Of a DNA stretch of 64,000 nucleotides, positions 16,257-25,668 are shown one piece after another. Below the pieces are notes generated by a model that worked only from the letters and a program-made list of their open reading frames with translations, had not been told where the DNA came from and did not search any database. Position numbers and translations under genes: made by a program. Source of the stretch: Empedobacter falsenii (lineage in GTDB: Bacteria; Bacteroidota; Bacteroidia; Flavobacteriales; Weeksellaceae); contig NZ_CP040908.1 of NCBI RefSeq assembly GCF_013488205.1, positions 3,288,001 through 3,352,000 on the forward strand. Direction: 5' to 3'. Position 1 is the stretch's first letter; each line of letters opens with the position of its first letter.

Positions 16257-17829
16257 CTTTTTTTAAAACTTTATTGTATTCGATATTTCCTTTTTTGATA
16301 TCATTTATAATCCATTTCAGTTCAGCATCCGTACGCTTAATTTTATCTTGCAAATTAGATTGAATAACTTGGTTTGGATAAACGCCATGTGCTTGTTCAT
16401 TTCGTTTTTCGATAGGAGAAAGATAAACCGTACCAACTGACATTTTGAGTTTGGAATTGGGCAACGTAAATTTTGGCATCAACCCAGCAACCGTTCCATT
16501 AAAATCTCCACCTGTTTCTTCTCCTACAAAATACGCTCGATGTTTTAGTTGAAGATTTGCCGAAATCAGTGCCGAAGCAGAGTAAGAACCACCATTTATA
16601 ATGACATACAAATTGTGATGATACACAAGATCTTTATCTATTTTGACATGCGAAAAAGGCATGTGCAATTCGTATTCATTTTTCGCATTTCTGGACGTCG
16701 AAAAATAAGTATACCCCGAACCTAACCAAAGCAACGGATAGGAATAAGCGGGAAAAAGATTGTACAGCGACTTACCAAAAGAGGTTTTGTTCGCGACGAT
16801 TTTTTCACCTAAAAATGCCTTGGAATCATCGACCAAATAAGCGTATAAATAGTGCGAATCTTTTAGATAACCACCACCATTGTTGCGAAGATCGAGAACT
16901 AAATTTTGAACTTTATGATTCTTGATATCCGTAAAAACTTCTTTATAAAGTTCACGTATTTTTCCTTTTCTGAAATCAGTTACTTTTAACACCGCAATCG
17001 TGCTGTCGTTCGTAGGAAAAGTCAAATCTTTGGAATAAGTTTTGGAACTTTTAGAATAACCATATTTCTTTTGTTTTATCCTAACTTTTCGCTCAACTTC
17101 TTTTTGCTCTTTTGTAATTTTTGGGGTTTCTGTAGCCTTATCATTTTTGGGCTTAGGATAGGTACGAAATGTTTTTTTTCGGATGATTGAATTCCCCATT
17201 TTAAAAGTTAACTCAACCGAATCTTTAATTCCATTTTCTAAAGTAAAATAATTAAGAAAAGTTCGGTTAAACACATTATCCGAAAAAGTTTGATTTTCAC
17301 CATCACCATATATACTTTTCTTATATTTATCGTATAAATACTTTGTAGAAACACTATCTATATAAAACAAAGCCGAACCTTGATTAATTGGATTGATTTT
17401 ACTGTAATCTGCCACTAAAAAAATTGAATCATTTTGCCAAAAAAAACTATAATCACTAAACGCTGATTTTGACTCTTTGTACTTCTTTGTCCGTTTTTTA
17501 TCTAATCGTTTGAATAACGGATAGATATCTGTATGACCATGTTTTAAACTTTCGAAAATCGGAAAAAACTTGACATAAAAATCATTTGGTTTCAATGGTT
17601 GATGAATTGTTTTTTTTAGGCTATCAAATTTATAATCAATTTGTTCTTGAGAAGTGTATAAATCTAATTTTGGATGATATCTTTTTAGTTTTTTATAAAC
17701 AAAATCTACATCTTTTTTCAATTTATTTGCAGGAATCTCTTTATCAATATGTGCATTGTATTTCTCTACAGAAACACAGCTGCATATCAACAAAAATGAC
17801 AAATAAATTAGAGTAGATTTTAATTGCAT
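16237..17829 (-). CDS. S41 family peptidase, lipoprotein
   Basis: 530 residues. The N-terminus (FLLICSCVSV) is a lipoprotein signal with Cys16 or Cys18 as the lipid site, so the enzyme is membrane-anchored outside the cytoplasm. The peptidase core lies in the C-terminal half: LVLDLRNNGGGYLKDS, then GGSYSASALISANLQL carrying the nucleophile-type Ser and VGEETGGDFNGT carrying the Glu typical of the tricorn/retinol-binding-like (S41B) branch. An N-terminal helical region (residues 30-130) precedes it, and no PDZ domain is obvious. Likely processes peptides in the envelope. It is monocistronic; the stop codon lies in a terminator hairpin. Confidence 0.88.
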   Translation of the reverse strand: MQLKSTLIYLSFLLICSCVSVEKYNAHIDKEIPANKLKKDVDFVYKKLKRYHPKLDLYTSQEQIDYKFDSLKKTIHQPLKPNDFYVKFFPIFESLKHGHTDIYPLFKRLDKKRTKKYKESKSAFSDYSFFWQNDSIFLVADYSKINPINQGSALFYIDSVSTKYLYDKYKKSIYGDGENQTFSDNVFNRTFLNYFTLENGIKDSVELTFKMGNSIIRKKTFRTYPKPKNDKATETPKITKEQKEVERKVRIKQKKYGYSKSSKTYSKDLTFPTNDSTIAVLKVTDFRKGKIRELYKEVFTDIKNHKVQNLVLDLRNNGGGYLKDSHYLYAYLVDDSKAFLGEKIVANKTSFGKSLYNLFPAYSYPLLWLGSGYTYFSTSRNAKNEYELHMPFSHVKIDKDLVYHHNLYVIINGGSYSASALISANLQLKHRAYFVGEETGGDFNGTVAGLMPKFTLPNSKLKMSVGTVYLSPIEKRNEQAHGVYPNQVIQSNLQDKIKRTDAELKWIINDIKKGNIEYNKVLKKENHLPN

Positions 17830-17862
17830 TGAGGATAATTAAATGAATAATAAGTTACAATA

Positions 17863-18462
17863 TTATTTTACTTCTTGATAAAATTCTTCGATAAAATTTT
17901 TCATATATTGATGACGTTTTAAAGCGATTTCTTTTGCTGTTTTGGTATTCATCAACTCTTTTAATTTAAATAATTTATCATAAAAATGTTGCACACTCGA
18001 TGCGTCTTTCGAATTATCATAAGGATTATACAAAATATTACCAACACTTCCGCCATATGCAAAACAACGTGCAATACCAACCGCTCCAATCGCATCTAAA
18101 CGATCAGCATCTTGCACAATCTCCGCCTCGATAGTTGTTGGTTTATTTCCTTTACTAAATGAAACTTGCGAAACTATTTCCAATACTTTCTGAATTGATT
18201 CTTCCCCTACATAAATTGATTCTAAAAATTCTCTAATTAATTCCTCCGATTTATCAACTCCATTATGTAATTTATAATCACCAATATCGTGTGTCCAAGC
18301 AGCTAATTCAACCAAAAAAGAATCTGCATTTTCAGTCTCTAAAATCTTCTTTGCATTTGTTACCACACGTTCTATATGAAAATAATCGTGTCCAGTTCCT
18401 TCATCTAAAAACGTTTTTTTGATATATGCTTGTGTCTGAGTAAGTATTTCTTGTTTATTCAT
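17863..18462 (-). CDS. HD domain phosphohydrolase
   Basis: 199 residues, cytoplasmic. The HD metal-binding residues appear as GHDYFHIERVVTNA (His), AAWTHDIGDYK (His-Asp) and VQDADRLDAIGAVGIAR (Asp). The layout matches the YedJ-like group of small HD hydrolases that act on nucleotides or phosphate esters. The start is 33 bases upstream of the S41 gene's own start region on the same strand, so the two could be co-transcribed. Substrate not known. Confidence 0.9.
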   Translation of the reverse strand: MNKQEILTQTQAYIKKTFLDEGTGHDYFHIERVVTNAKKILETENADSFLVELAAWTHDIGDYKLHNGVDKSEELIREFLESIYVGEESIQKVLEIVSQVSFSKGNKPTTIEAEIVQDADRLDAIGAVGIARCFAYGGSVGNILYNPYDNSKDASSVQHFYDKLFKLKELMNTKTAKEIALKRHQYMKNFIEEFYQEVK

Positions 18463-18574
18463 TTTTTATTTATTTCTGAGTTTAAAAATACGTCAGAATC
18501 ATGATTCAAAAAACTTGATTTTTCGGAATTAATTTAATAATCACTTTTAAAATAATTATTTATCAAAAATATTG

Positions 18575-18582
18575 TATATTTG
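18575..18582 (+). promoter_or_regulatory. Promoter -7 box of rpsP-rimM
   Basis: TATATTTG followed by C fits TAnnTTTG. A leader of about 45 bases follows, with a short GGGA/TCCC hairpin at 18603-18615. Confidence 0.65.
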
Positions 18583-18632
18583 CACCTCAAATTTGTAAAA
18601 CGGGACGAGTTCCCAAAATAATTAGTTATACT

Positions 18633-19160
18633 ATGGCTACAAGAATTAGATTACAAAGACATGGTCGTAAAGGAAAACCATTCTTTCACATCGTAGTTGC
18701 TGACTCAAGAGCAAAACGTGATGGTCGTTTCATCGAAAAATTAGGTACTTACAACCCAATTACTAACCCTGCAACTGTAGAATTAAATGTTGATTCTGCT
18801 GTAAAATGGTTACAAACTGGTGCTGAGCCTACAAATACTGCTAAAGCTTTATTATCTTACAAAGGTGCTTTTATGAAAAAACACTTATTAGGTGGTGTTG
18901 CTAAAGGTGCGTTTTCTCAAGAAGAAGCTGACAAACGTTTCGACGCTTGGTTAGAAGCTAAAGGTGAAAAAGTTCAAGCTAAAAAAGACGGTTTAACTTC
19001 AGGTGCTGCTGCTGCTAAAGCTGCTGCATTAGAAGCTGAAAAAGCTGTTAATGAAGCTCGTGTAAAAGCTGCTCAAGAAGCTGAAGCTGCTGCACAAGTT
19101 GAAGAAACTCCTGCTGAAGAAGCAGAAGGTACAACTGAAGAAGTTGCTACAGAAGAATAA
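18633..19160 (+). CDS. rpsP: 30S ribosomal protein S16
   Basis: 175 residues, about twice the length of E. coli S16. The first 80 residues are the ribosomal domain (MATRIRLQRHGRKGKPFFHI, ADSRAKRDGRFIEKLGTYNP). From about residue 115 the sequence is an Ala/Glu/Lys-rich tail (AAAAKAAALEAEKAVNEARV, then acidic EETPAEEAEG), common in Bacteroidota S16 and of unknown role. Upstream rpsP and rimM form a short operon, with rimM 24 bases after the stop. Confidence 0.97.
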   Translation: MATRIRLQRHGRKGKPFFHIVVADSRAKRDGRFIEKLGTYNPITNPATVELNVDSAVKWLQTGAEPTNTAKALLSYKGAFMKKHLLGGVAKGAFSQEEADKRFDAWLEAKGEKVQAKKDGLTSGAAAAKAAALEAEKAVNEARVKAAQEAEAAAQVEETPAEEAEGTTEEVATEE

Positions 19161-19184
19161 TTTTTAAGTTCAGAGACGTTCCAA

Positions 19185-19709
19185 ATGACAAAAAATGATT
19201 GCTACTATTTAGGTAAAGTTACAAAGAGACATGGTTTCAAAGGTAATTTAATCATTCACTTGGATACAGACGAACCAGAATTATACGATACTTTGGAAGC
19301 AGTGTTCATCGAGCAAGATGGTACACTGGTTCCATTTTTTTTCGAAACTTCTCAGCCTTATCAAGGCACAAAATTATTAGTAAAGTTTGAAGATGTTGAA
19401 GACGAAGATGTCGACAAATTAATCAATCGCGAACTTTATTTACCTCTAAAATCATTACCAGAACTTTCTGGAACAGATTTTTATTACCACGAAATAGTTG
19501 GTTTCACTATTTATGATCAAACAAATACAGAAGTTGGTACAATAAAATCTGTAAATGATTCTGCAGCGCAAGCTTATTTCGAAGTAGATGCGAATGGAAA
19601 AGAAATCTTAATTCCGATGATTGACGAATGGATTCTTGAAGTTAATCGCGAAGAAAAAGCAATGCTTATCCAAATTCCTGACGGATTATTAGAAATTTAT
19701 TTGGGATAA
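19185..19709 (+). CDS. rimM: Ribosome maturation factor RimM
   Basis: 174 residues. RimM assists 16S rRNA processing and binds S19 during 30S assembly. YYLGKVTKRHGFKGNLIIHL is the N-terminal beta-barrel signature, and the PRC-barrel follows (DFYYHEIVGFTIYDQTN, ILIPMIDEWILEVN). It directly follows rpsP, the classical pairing; trmD and rplS do not follow here. Confidence 0.96.
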   Translation: MTKNDCYYLGKVTKRHGFKGNLIIHLDTDEPELYDTLEAVFIEQDGTLVPFFFETSQPYQGTKLLVKFEDVEDEDVDKLINRELYLPLKSLPELSGTDFYYHEIVGFTIYDQTNTEVGTIKSVNDSAAQAYFEVDANGKEILIPMIDEWILEVNREEKAMLIQIPDGLLEIYLG

Positions 19710-19808
19710 CTTATCCATTATAAATCACTTATTTACTTCTATTTTTTGATTGAATTTTTCTAATTGTAAAATCCGAAATTTTCGACATTATATTTATTGT
19801 CAATTTCG

Positions 19809-19816
19809 TACCTTTG
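19809..19816 (+). promoter_or_regulatory. Promoter -7 box of glnS
   Basis: TACCTTTG followed by CAAA matches TAnnTTTG and lies 22 bases before the glnS start. Confidence 0.6.
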
Positions 19817-19838
19817 CAAACTCAATCGTAATTAAAAA

Positions 19839-21521
19839 ATGGAAGAAGAAAAAAAATCATTGAATTTTATTGAGCAAATCATTGAAGATGATTTAGCCAA
19901 CGGGATGCCAAAAGAAAATTTACGTTTTCGTTTCCCACCAGAACCAAATGGTTATTTGCATATCGGGCATGCAAAAGCAATCTGCTTAAACTTCGGTTTA
20001 GGACAGCGTTACAATGCGCCTGTAAACTTACGTTTTGATGACACTAATCCTGACAAAGAAGAGCAAGAATTCGTAGATTCTATCCGCGAAGATGTGAAAT
20101 GGTTAGGTTTCGAGTGGGCAGAAGAACGCTATGCTTCTGATTATTTCCAGCAGCTTTACGATTGGGCTGTTCAATTAATTAAAGAAGGAAAAGCGTACAT
20201 CGACGACCAATCTTCGGAAGTAATTAATGAACAACGTAAAACACCTTTTGAACCTGGAATTGAATCTCCTTATAGAAATCGTTCTGTTGAAGAAAATTTA
20301 GATCTTTTCGAACGAATGAAATCGGGAGAATTTGAAGAAGGAACACATGTTTTACGTGCAAAAATTGACATGACTTCTCCTAATATGAACATGCGCGACC
20401 CTGTTATGTATCGTATTTTGAAACGTCCTCATCACCGTACTGGAGATACATGGAAAATGTACCCAATGTACGATTGGACGCACGGAGAATCTGATTATAT
20501 CGAAGGAATTTCTCACTCATTGTGTTCGTTAGAATTCAAAAATCACCGCGATTTATATGAATGGTATGCGAATAATGTTGAGTTGCCAAATCAACCTCAA
20601 AAACCAAAACAACGCGAATTTGCACGTGGTAATGTTTCATACATGATTACAAGTAAACGTAAGTTGATGAAATTGGTTCAAGAAGGGGTTGTAACAGGTT
20701 GGGATGATCCACGTATGCCTACAATTTCAGGTTTGCGTCGTCGCGGTTATACGCCAGAATCGATTAAAAATTTCTGGAATACAGCCGGCGTTGCAAAACG
20801 TGATAATGTTTTAGATATTTCGTTATTAGAATTTTCTGTTCGTGATCATTTAAATAAAATTGCTCCTCGTGTTTTTGCTGTCATTGATCCAGTAAAAGTT
20901 ATCATCGAAAATTATCCTGAAGGGCAAGTGGAGGAATTAGAAATTGAGAATAACCCAGAAGATGAAACTGCTGGAACTCGTATCGTTCCTTTTACTCGTG
21001 AAATCTATATTGAACGTGAAGATTTTATGGAAGAAGCGCCTAAAAAATTCTTCCGTTTATCTTTAGGAAATGAAGTTCGTTTGAAAGGTGCATATTTCAT
21101 TAAAGCTGAAAGAGTAGAAAAAGATGCTGAAGGGAATATCACAACAATTTATGCAACTTACGATCCTGAAACAAAGTCTGGAAGCGGAACTGAAGCTTCT
21201 AAACGTAAAGTAAAAGGTACATTACATTGGGTTTCTGCAACAGAGAATATTCCAATCGAAGTGCGCGAATATGATCGTTTATTTACAGTTGAATCGCCAG
21301 ATGCAGAGAAAGATGTTGACTTTTTACAATTTGTCAATCCAAATTCTTTAACTGTAAAAGAAGGTTTTGCTGAGCCTGCTTTGAAAGAAGCTAAAGTCGA
21401 GGATAAATTCCAATTTCAACGCATTGGATATTTTGCTTTAGACCGTGATTCTTCTACAGAAAAATTAATTTTCAATAGAACTGTTACGCTTAAAGATACT
21501 TGGGCAAAAGTCAATAAATAA
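19839..21521 (+). CDS. glnS: Glutaminyl-tRNA synthetase
   Basis: 560 residues; charges tRNA-Gln with glutamine. The class I HIGH motif is at residues 41-44 (PPEPNGYLHIGHAKAI) and the KMSKS equivalent is MITSKRKLMKLV. The GlnRS-specific insertions (FDDTNPDKEEQEFVDSIRED, WTHGESDYIEGISHSLCSLE) and the C-terminal anticodon-binding beta-barrels are present. Its presence means the organism charges Gln directly instead of relying only on GatCAB. It is monocistronic, with a strong terminator behind it. Confidence 0.97.
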   Translation: MEEEKKSLNFIEQIIEDDLANGMPKENLRFRFPPEPNGYLHIGHAKAICLNFGLGQRYNAPVNLRFDDTNPDKEEQEFVDSIREDVKWLGFEWAEERYASDYFQQLYDWAVQLIKEGKAYIDDQSSEVINEQRKTPFEPGIESPYRNRSVEENLDLFERMKSGEFEEGTHVLRAKIDMTSPNMNMRDPVMYRILKRPHHRTGDTWKMYPMYDWTHGESDYIEGISHSLCSLEFKNHRDLYEWYANNVELPNQPQKPKQREFARGNVSYMITSKRKLMKLVQEGVVTGWDDPRMPTISGLRRRGYTPESIKNFWNTAGVAKRDNVLDISLLEFSVRDHLNKIAPRVFAVIDPVKVIIENYPEGQVEELEIENNPEDETAGTRIVPFTREIYIEREDFMEEAPKKFFRLSLGNEVRLKGAYFIKAERVEKDAEGNITTIYATYDPETKSGSGTEASKRKVKGTLHWVSATENIPIEVREYDRLFTVESPDAEKDVDFLQFVNPNSLTVKEGFAEPALKEAKVEDKFQFQRIGYFALDRDSSTEKLIFNRTVTLKDTWAKVNK

Positions 21522-21543
21522 AAAATCTATTTTATTAAATATC

Positions 21544-21574
21544 AAGCTCGAACAAATTTGTTCGAGCTTTTTTT
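21544..21574 (+). terminator. Terminator after glnS
   Basis: AAGCTCGAACAAA and TTTGTTCGAGCTT form a perfect 13-base stem followed by a T-run. Confidence 0.88.
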
Positions 21575-21599
21575 ATTATATTTAATCTAAATTTTTAAC

Positions 21600-22073
21600 A
21601 TGAAAAATAAAATCACTTATATCATATTTACCATTTTTATTGCTTTATCAAGTTGTCAATCCACAAAAGCTACAACAGAAAAAAAGTCAAATGATTCTAT
21701 TGATAAAATTGAAAGAACGCAAGAACCAACACTTATAGGAAGATGGAAATTGGTAAAACTTTCAGGCGGAATCGTAGGACGTGAACAACTACCTCCTGCA
21801 GATCGTGTTACAGTTGTAGAATTTACATCTACTGAGATGATTACAATTATCAATGGTAAGGAAACAAATCGAGTAACTTATAATATAGCAAAAGGGAAAA
21901 GTATTCACAAAACAGAGCTTGTTCCAATGATTTACACCAATGGAAATACATCGATGGGAAAGAGTTTTGAGGTTAAACAAAATACACTTGGAATTAGCGA
22001 CGAATTTCACGATGGTTTTTATTATACTTATATAAAAATTGCGAGCGACGATGACGGATTACTTAGAGAATAA
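21600..22073 (+). CDS. Small lipoprotein (lipocalin-like)
   Basis: 157 residues. The lipoprotein signal is MKNKITYIIFTIFIALSSCQ with Cys19. After a linker, GRWKLVKLSGG begins a single beta-rich domain of the lipocalin-like type found in many Bacteroidota lipoproteins. Its last 23 bases overlap the radC start region, so the two genes may share a transcript. No function can be assigned. Confidence 0.7.
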   Translation: MKNKITYIIFTIFIALSSCQSTKATTEKKSNDSIDKIERTQEPTLIGRWKLVKLSGGIVGREQLPPADRVTVVEFTSTEMITIINGKETNRVTYNIAKGKSIHKTELVPMIYTNGNTSMGKSFEVKQNTLGISDEFHDGFYYTYIKIASDDDGLLRE

Positions 22074-22752
22074 AAATTCGATAAAAAACTGGAATGAGGA
22101 TGATCGTCCTCGCGAAAAATTAGCTTTAAAAGGACGTTCGTCGCTTTCTGATGCCGAATTGTTAGCGATTATTATGGGAAGCGGAAATCGCGAAGAATCC
22201 GCTGTAGAGTTGGCAAAACGAATCTTAAACTCTGCTAATAATAATTGGAATGAATTAGCTAAATATTCAATTGTAGATTTATGCAAATTCAAAGGAGTTG
22301 GAGAAGCAAAAGCAATTTCGATAATCACTGCAATGGAAATTGGAAGAAGAAGAAATTCGCAAGAGGTTCTGGAACGTGACAAAATTACTTCGAGCAAGGA
22401 TGCTGCGATCATTTTACAACAACAAATTGGCGATTTACCAAACGAAGAATTTTGGGTGATGTTTCTCAATCAAGGAAATCGAATTATAAAAACCGAGCAA
22501 ATTTCGCGAGGGGGAATTAATCAAACCGCCGTCGATATTCGAGTAATTTTTAAACGAGCCTTAGAATTGATGGCAACTGGAATGATACTTTCGCACAACC
22601 ATCCCTCTGGAAACCTCACTCCAAGTCAATCTGACATAAATATTACTCGAAAAATTAAAGAAGGTGCCACGCTTTTGGATATTCAAGTTTTAGATCACAT
22701 TATTGTTTCTCAAAAAGACTTTTATTCATTTGCGGATGATGGCCTAATTTGA
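22051..22752 (+). CDS. radC: RadC family JAMM/MPN-domain protein
   Basis: 233 residues from the ATG at 22051 (MTDYLENKNS). The N-terminal helix-hairpin-helix region (GRSSLSDAELLAIIMGSG, FKGVGEAKAISIITA) is followed by the JAMM metalloprotease-like motif ILSHNHPSGNLTPSQSD with its His-x-His and Asp ligands. RadC proteins were once linked to DNA repair; the true role is unresolved. The start overlaps the preceding lipoprotein gene. Confidence 0.95.
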   Translation: MTDYLENKNSIKNWNEDDRPREKLALKGRSSLSDAELLAIIMGSGNREESAVELAKRILNSANNNWNELAKYSIVDLCKFKGVGEAKAISIITAMEIGRRRNSQEVLERDKITSSKDAAIILQQQIGDLPNEEFWVMFLNQGNRIIKTEQISRGGINQTAVDIRVIFKRALELMATGMILSHNHPSGNLTPSQSDINITRKIKEGATLLDIQVLDHIIVSQKDFYSFADDGLI

Positions 22753-22779
22753 TATCTTTAAACTTTATTGAAAATTATT

Positions 22780-24009
22780 TTGAGTCAAGAAATCATCATA
22801 TTTACAGAAAAAATTACGAATCGAATTGAATATATTTTCGATTTTATTTTTCATGATTTTTCTGGAATCGACTACAAAACGACTACATATTTTGATGAAT
22901 TTTCTCAATCAATTTTACCAAAAATCAACTTTTCAAATCAATTTTTAGAAAATGAAATCAATTATAAAGTTGATGATATTTTATTAGAAACAACTATTCG
23001 AAAAGATGTTGATTATTCAATTTTAAATGAATTTGGTAAATGTTTTTATTGGCTTTCTCGTTATGAAGAATACATTGCAAAACCAGGACAATTTGATCAA
23101 CACAATCGTTTTTTAGGTTCGGATCTAGATTATTCTAAGCCAATTGTAGATGAAATTTGTATTGAAATTCAAAAAAAGATAAAGTCTAAATTTCCTGAAA
23201 TATCTTTTAAACAGAGAGTTTTCAAACAAATTAATACTCACGATGTAGATTATTCGTGGAAATATCTTCATCATGCACCTAAAGTAAAATTTGGTTCACT
23301 TTTTAAGAAAATTATTAAAGGAAATTTCTCAGAAGCAAAACAGCAAATCAAAGTTTTGAATCAGAAAGAAAAAGATCCTTATGATACATTTGATTATTTG
23401 AAAGATTTAGCTGAAAAACATCAAATTGAAACAATTTTTTTTTGGTTATTGGGCGATTATTCTACTTTCGATAAAAATCATCATTGGAAAAATAATGCTC
23501 AAAAAGATTTAATAAACAACATTTCAATTTGGGCAAAAATTGGAATCCATCCATCTTATCAATCTAATTTTTATGAAAATAAATTAACAACTGAGATAAA
23601 TCGATTAGGAAAAATCAGCAATCAACCGATAAAAAAATCACGTCAACATTTCATTAAACTGAGCTTTCCTCACACTTATCAACAATTGTTAATAAATGAA
23701 ATTTTGGAAGATTACACGATGGGATTCCCACATCAATTAGGCTTTAGAGCTGGAACTTCTACTCCATTCAAATGGTTTGACTTATCAACAAATCAACAAA
23801 CATTGTTAACAATATATCCTTTTGTCGCAATGGATGTTACATTGAAAAATTATTTAGAATTAACACCGCAACAAGCTCTAGAGGAAATAAAACGATTGAA
23901 ACAAACAATTAAAGCCACAAACGGAACGTTTATAACATTATTCCACCAATCAAACTTGAACGAAAATTGGAATGAATGGCGAAAAGTTTACGAAAGTATT
24001 TTTGAATGA
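22780..24009 (+). CDS. Polysaccharide deacetylase family protein
   Basis: About 409 residues. No ATG is available upstream. In-frame TTG codons are at 22768 and 22780, and I prefer 22780 because related proteins begin just before I-I-I-F-T-E-K-I-T. The N-terminal 140 residues are an all-beta/alpha region seen only in this group. The C-terminal part has deacetylase features (INTHDVDYSWK with the metal-type Asp, GIHPSYQSN, FPHTYQ, GFRAGTSTPF). It overlaps the next gene by four bases (ATGA). Likely modifies a surface glycan. Start uncertain, family moderately sure. Confidence 0.75.
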   Translation: MSQEIIIFTEKITNRIEYIFDFIFHDFSGIDYKTTTYFDEFSQSILPKINFSNQFLENEINYKVDDILLETTIRKDVDYSILNEFGKCFYWLSRYEEYIAKPGQFDQHNRFLGSDLDYSKPIVDEICIEIQKKIKSKFPEISFKQRVFKQINTHDVDYSWKYLHHAPKVKFGSLFKKIIKGNFSEAKQQIKVLNQKEKDPYDTFDYLKDLAEKHQIETIFFWLLGDYSTFDKNHHWKNNAQKDLINNISIWAKIGIHPSYQSNFYENKLTTEINRLGKISNQPIKKSRQHFIKLSFPHTYQQLLINEILEDYTMGFPHQLGFRAGTSTPFKWFDLSTNQQTLLTIYPFVAMDVTLKNYLELTPQQALEEIKRLKQTIKATNGTFITLFHQSNLNENWNEWRKVYESIFE

Positions 24010-24893
24010 TAAAAAGAGTTTCTCGAAAAAAATTAGATGTTAATAAATACACCGAATGTCTCAACAGATCGGTGAATTATCGCATTTATGCAGAAGTTTT
24101 TTATTTAGATGCTTTAGTTGATAACAATTGGGATTGTTATGTCTTGAACGATTATGAAGCCATAATGCCTTTGCCTTTTGTTAAGAAATTTGGGTTTAAG
24201 TTCATTGTTCAGCCAATTTATTGTCAACAATTAGGTGTTTTTCATCAAGAAAATTTTTCAAAAGAAACTTTCTTACTTTTTGAGAAAAAACTACATCAAA
24301 ATTTAGTTAGAGCTTATGCTTTTAATGAAGAAAATACGGAAATGTTTGAGCCGAAAGGACTAAGACGTATTAATCAGATTTTGGATTTAAATCAAGATTA
24401 TGAAAATTTATTTTCAATTTATAGTAGAAACCGAAGAAATGAAATTCGGAAAGTAGAAAAATTTAATTATAAAATTGAAAATGTTACTCAATTAAATCGA
24501 TTTTTCGAATTAAACTCATCATATGAATATTTAATTACAAACAATTTAATAAATTATTCGCAAGAAAAAATTCAAAGTTTATTTAATCAAAAAATTATTA
24601 ATATTTATGAAATTTTTGATCAAGAAGAAAATTTACTTGGTTGTCAACTAATCATGATTTCTAAAAATCGAGTTTATAACTTTGCTTTTGCAAGAAATAA
24701 GAATTCAAAAAGTAATTTTGGATCAGCTTACATAATAGATTACATTATCAAAACCTTTTCTAATTCAGAATTAGCATTTGATTTCGAAGGTTCTATGGTT
24801 CCTTCTATAGCTAAATTTATGCAAGGTTTTGGCGCTATAGAAAAACATTATACAAACTATTCTAATTTAGACTTTTTGACAAAGAAAAATTAA
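24006..24893 (+). CDS. FemAB/GNAT-like acyltransferase
   Basis: 295 residues. The first half (MIKRVSRKKLDVNKYTECLN, YEAIMPLPFVKKFGFKFIVQ) and the second half (YSRNRRNEIRKVEKF, LGCQLIMISKNRVYNFAFA, IDYIIKTFSNSELAFDFEGS) match the double-GNAT architecture of FemAB-like transferases that add amino acids or acyl groups to cell-wall or surface sugars. Translationally coupled to the deacetylase by ATGA overlap. Its 3' end overlaps the convergent methyltransferase by 27 bases. Substrate unknown. Confidence 0.75.
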   Translation: MIKRVSRKKLDVNKYTECLNRSVNYRIYAEVFYLDALVDNNWDCYVLNDYEAIMPLPFVKKFGFKFIVQPIYCQQLGVFHQENFSKETFLLFEKKLHQNLVRAYAFNEENTEMFEPKGLRRINQILDLNQDYENLFSIYSRNRRNEIRKVEKFNYKIENVTQLNRFFELNSSYEYLITNNLINYSQEKIQSLFNQKIINIYEIFDQEENLLGCQLIMISKNRVYNFAFARNKNSKSNFGSAYIIDYIIKTFSNSELAFDFEGSMVPSIAKFMQGFGAIEKHYTNYSNLDFLTKKN

Positions 24894-25640
24894 TTCACGA
24901 TAGCCATTTCCAACAGAAAGTTTCTTTGCTAAATTATGATCAACTTTATTTCGATAATCTATTTTTTTGATTAGCATATTTTCACGTTTTAATCTTTCCT
25001 GAAAGTCCTGTCCATGCAATCGCAATAAATCTTTTTCTCCATAATTTTTTAATCTTTCTTCTTCTGTCTTAAATTCAGAATTTTCAAACGTATTATTTAT
25101 TGGATGAATAGGAGTTTGAATCAATGCTTTTCCTCTTTTTTTTAGAACTCGAAACAATTCATCAATTGCTTTTTTTTCATCAGGAATATGCCCTAAAACA
25201 TGACAACAAATTACATAATCAAATGTGTTGTCAGGATAATTTATTGAAGTAATATCCATTTCTTCATCAGCAAGATTGATATTAATGTCAGCATTGATAT
25301 AGCCTAAATTATCGGTCTGTTTAAAAATATTTTTCAATGCGTCTTCCGGAGCAATATGCAATAATTTATTAGGTTTAGCTAATAAATCTGTTTCATTTTT
25401 TATAAACTCTAACAAAACTCTTGTCCTTTCTAATGAACCACAATTTGGACATTCAGCATTTTCTCGGTTATCTATACCATTAGATTTATCTAAAAACTTA
25501 GAAAAAGATTGTTCGCAACAATTGCAATAAAAATTATTTCCTTTCAGAAATAATCCATTCAATTTCTTCAAATTTTTTCTATTATTAATTCTTATCTTTT
25601 CGGAAAATAATTTTTTATAAAATGTTTTAATTGCATTCAT
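24867..25640 (-). CDS. Methyltransferase with N-terminal zinc-ribbon
   Basis: 257 residues, convergent with the acyltransferase and overlapping it by 27 bases. The N-terminal cysteines C39, C41, C42, C64 and C67 (FYCNCCEQSF, ECPNCGSLERT) suggest a zinc ribbon. The rest is a SAM methyltransferase fold: LLHIAPEDALKNIF (motif I region), INADINI, FDYVICCHVLGHIPDEK and RVLKKRGKALIQTP. Similar proteins occur in polysaccharide clusters. Substrate unknown. Confidence 0.85.
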   Translation of the reverse strand: MNAIKTFYKKLFSEKIRINNRKNLKKLNGLFLKGNNFYCNCCEQSFSKFLDKSNGIDNRENAECPNCGSLERTRVLLEFIKNETDLLAKPNKLLHIAPEDALKNIFKQTDNLGYINADININLADEEMDITSINYPDNTFDYVICCHVLGHIPDEKKAIDELFRVLKKRGKALIQTPIHPINNTFENSEFKTEEERLKNYGEKDLLRLHGQDFQERLKRENMLIKKIDYRNKVDHNLAKKLSVGNGYRELIFLCQKV

Positions 25641-25668
25641 TACTTACAAACGTTAAGACTGCTATTTT

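Noticed and set aside
22059-22469. Minus-strand open frame inside radC
   Set aside because: Antisense shadow of a gene with a clear JAMM motif; no start signal or family resemblance.
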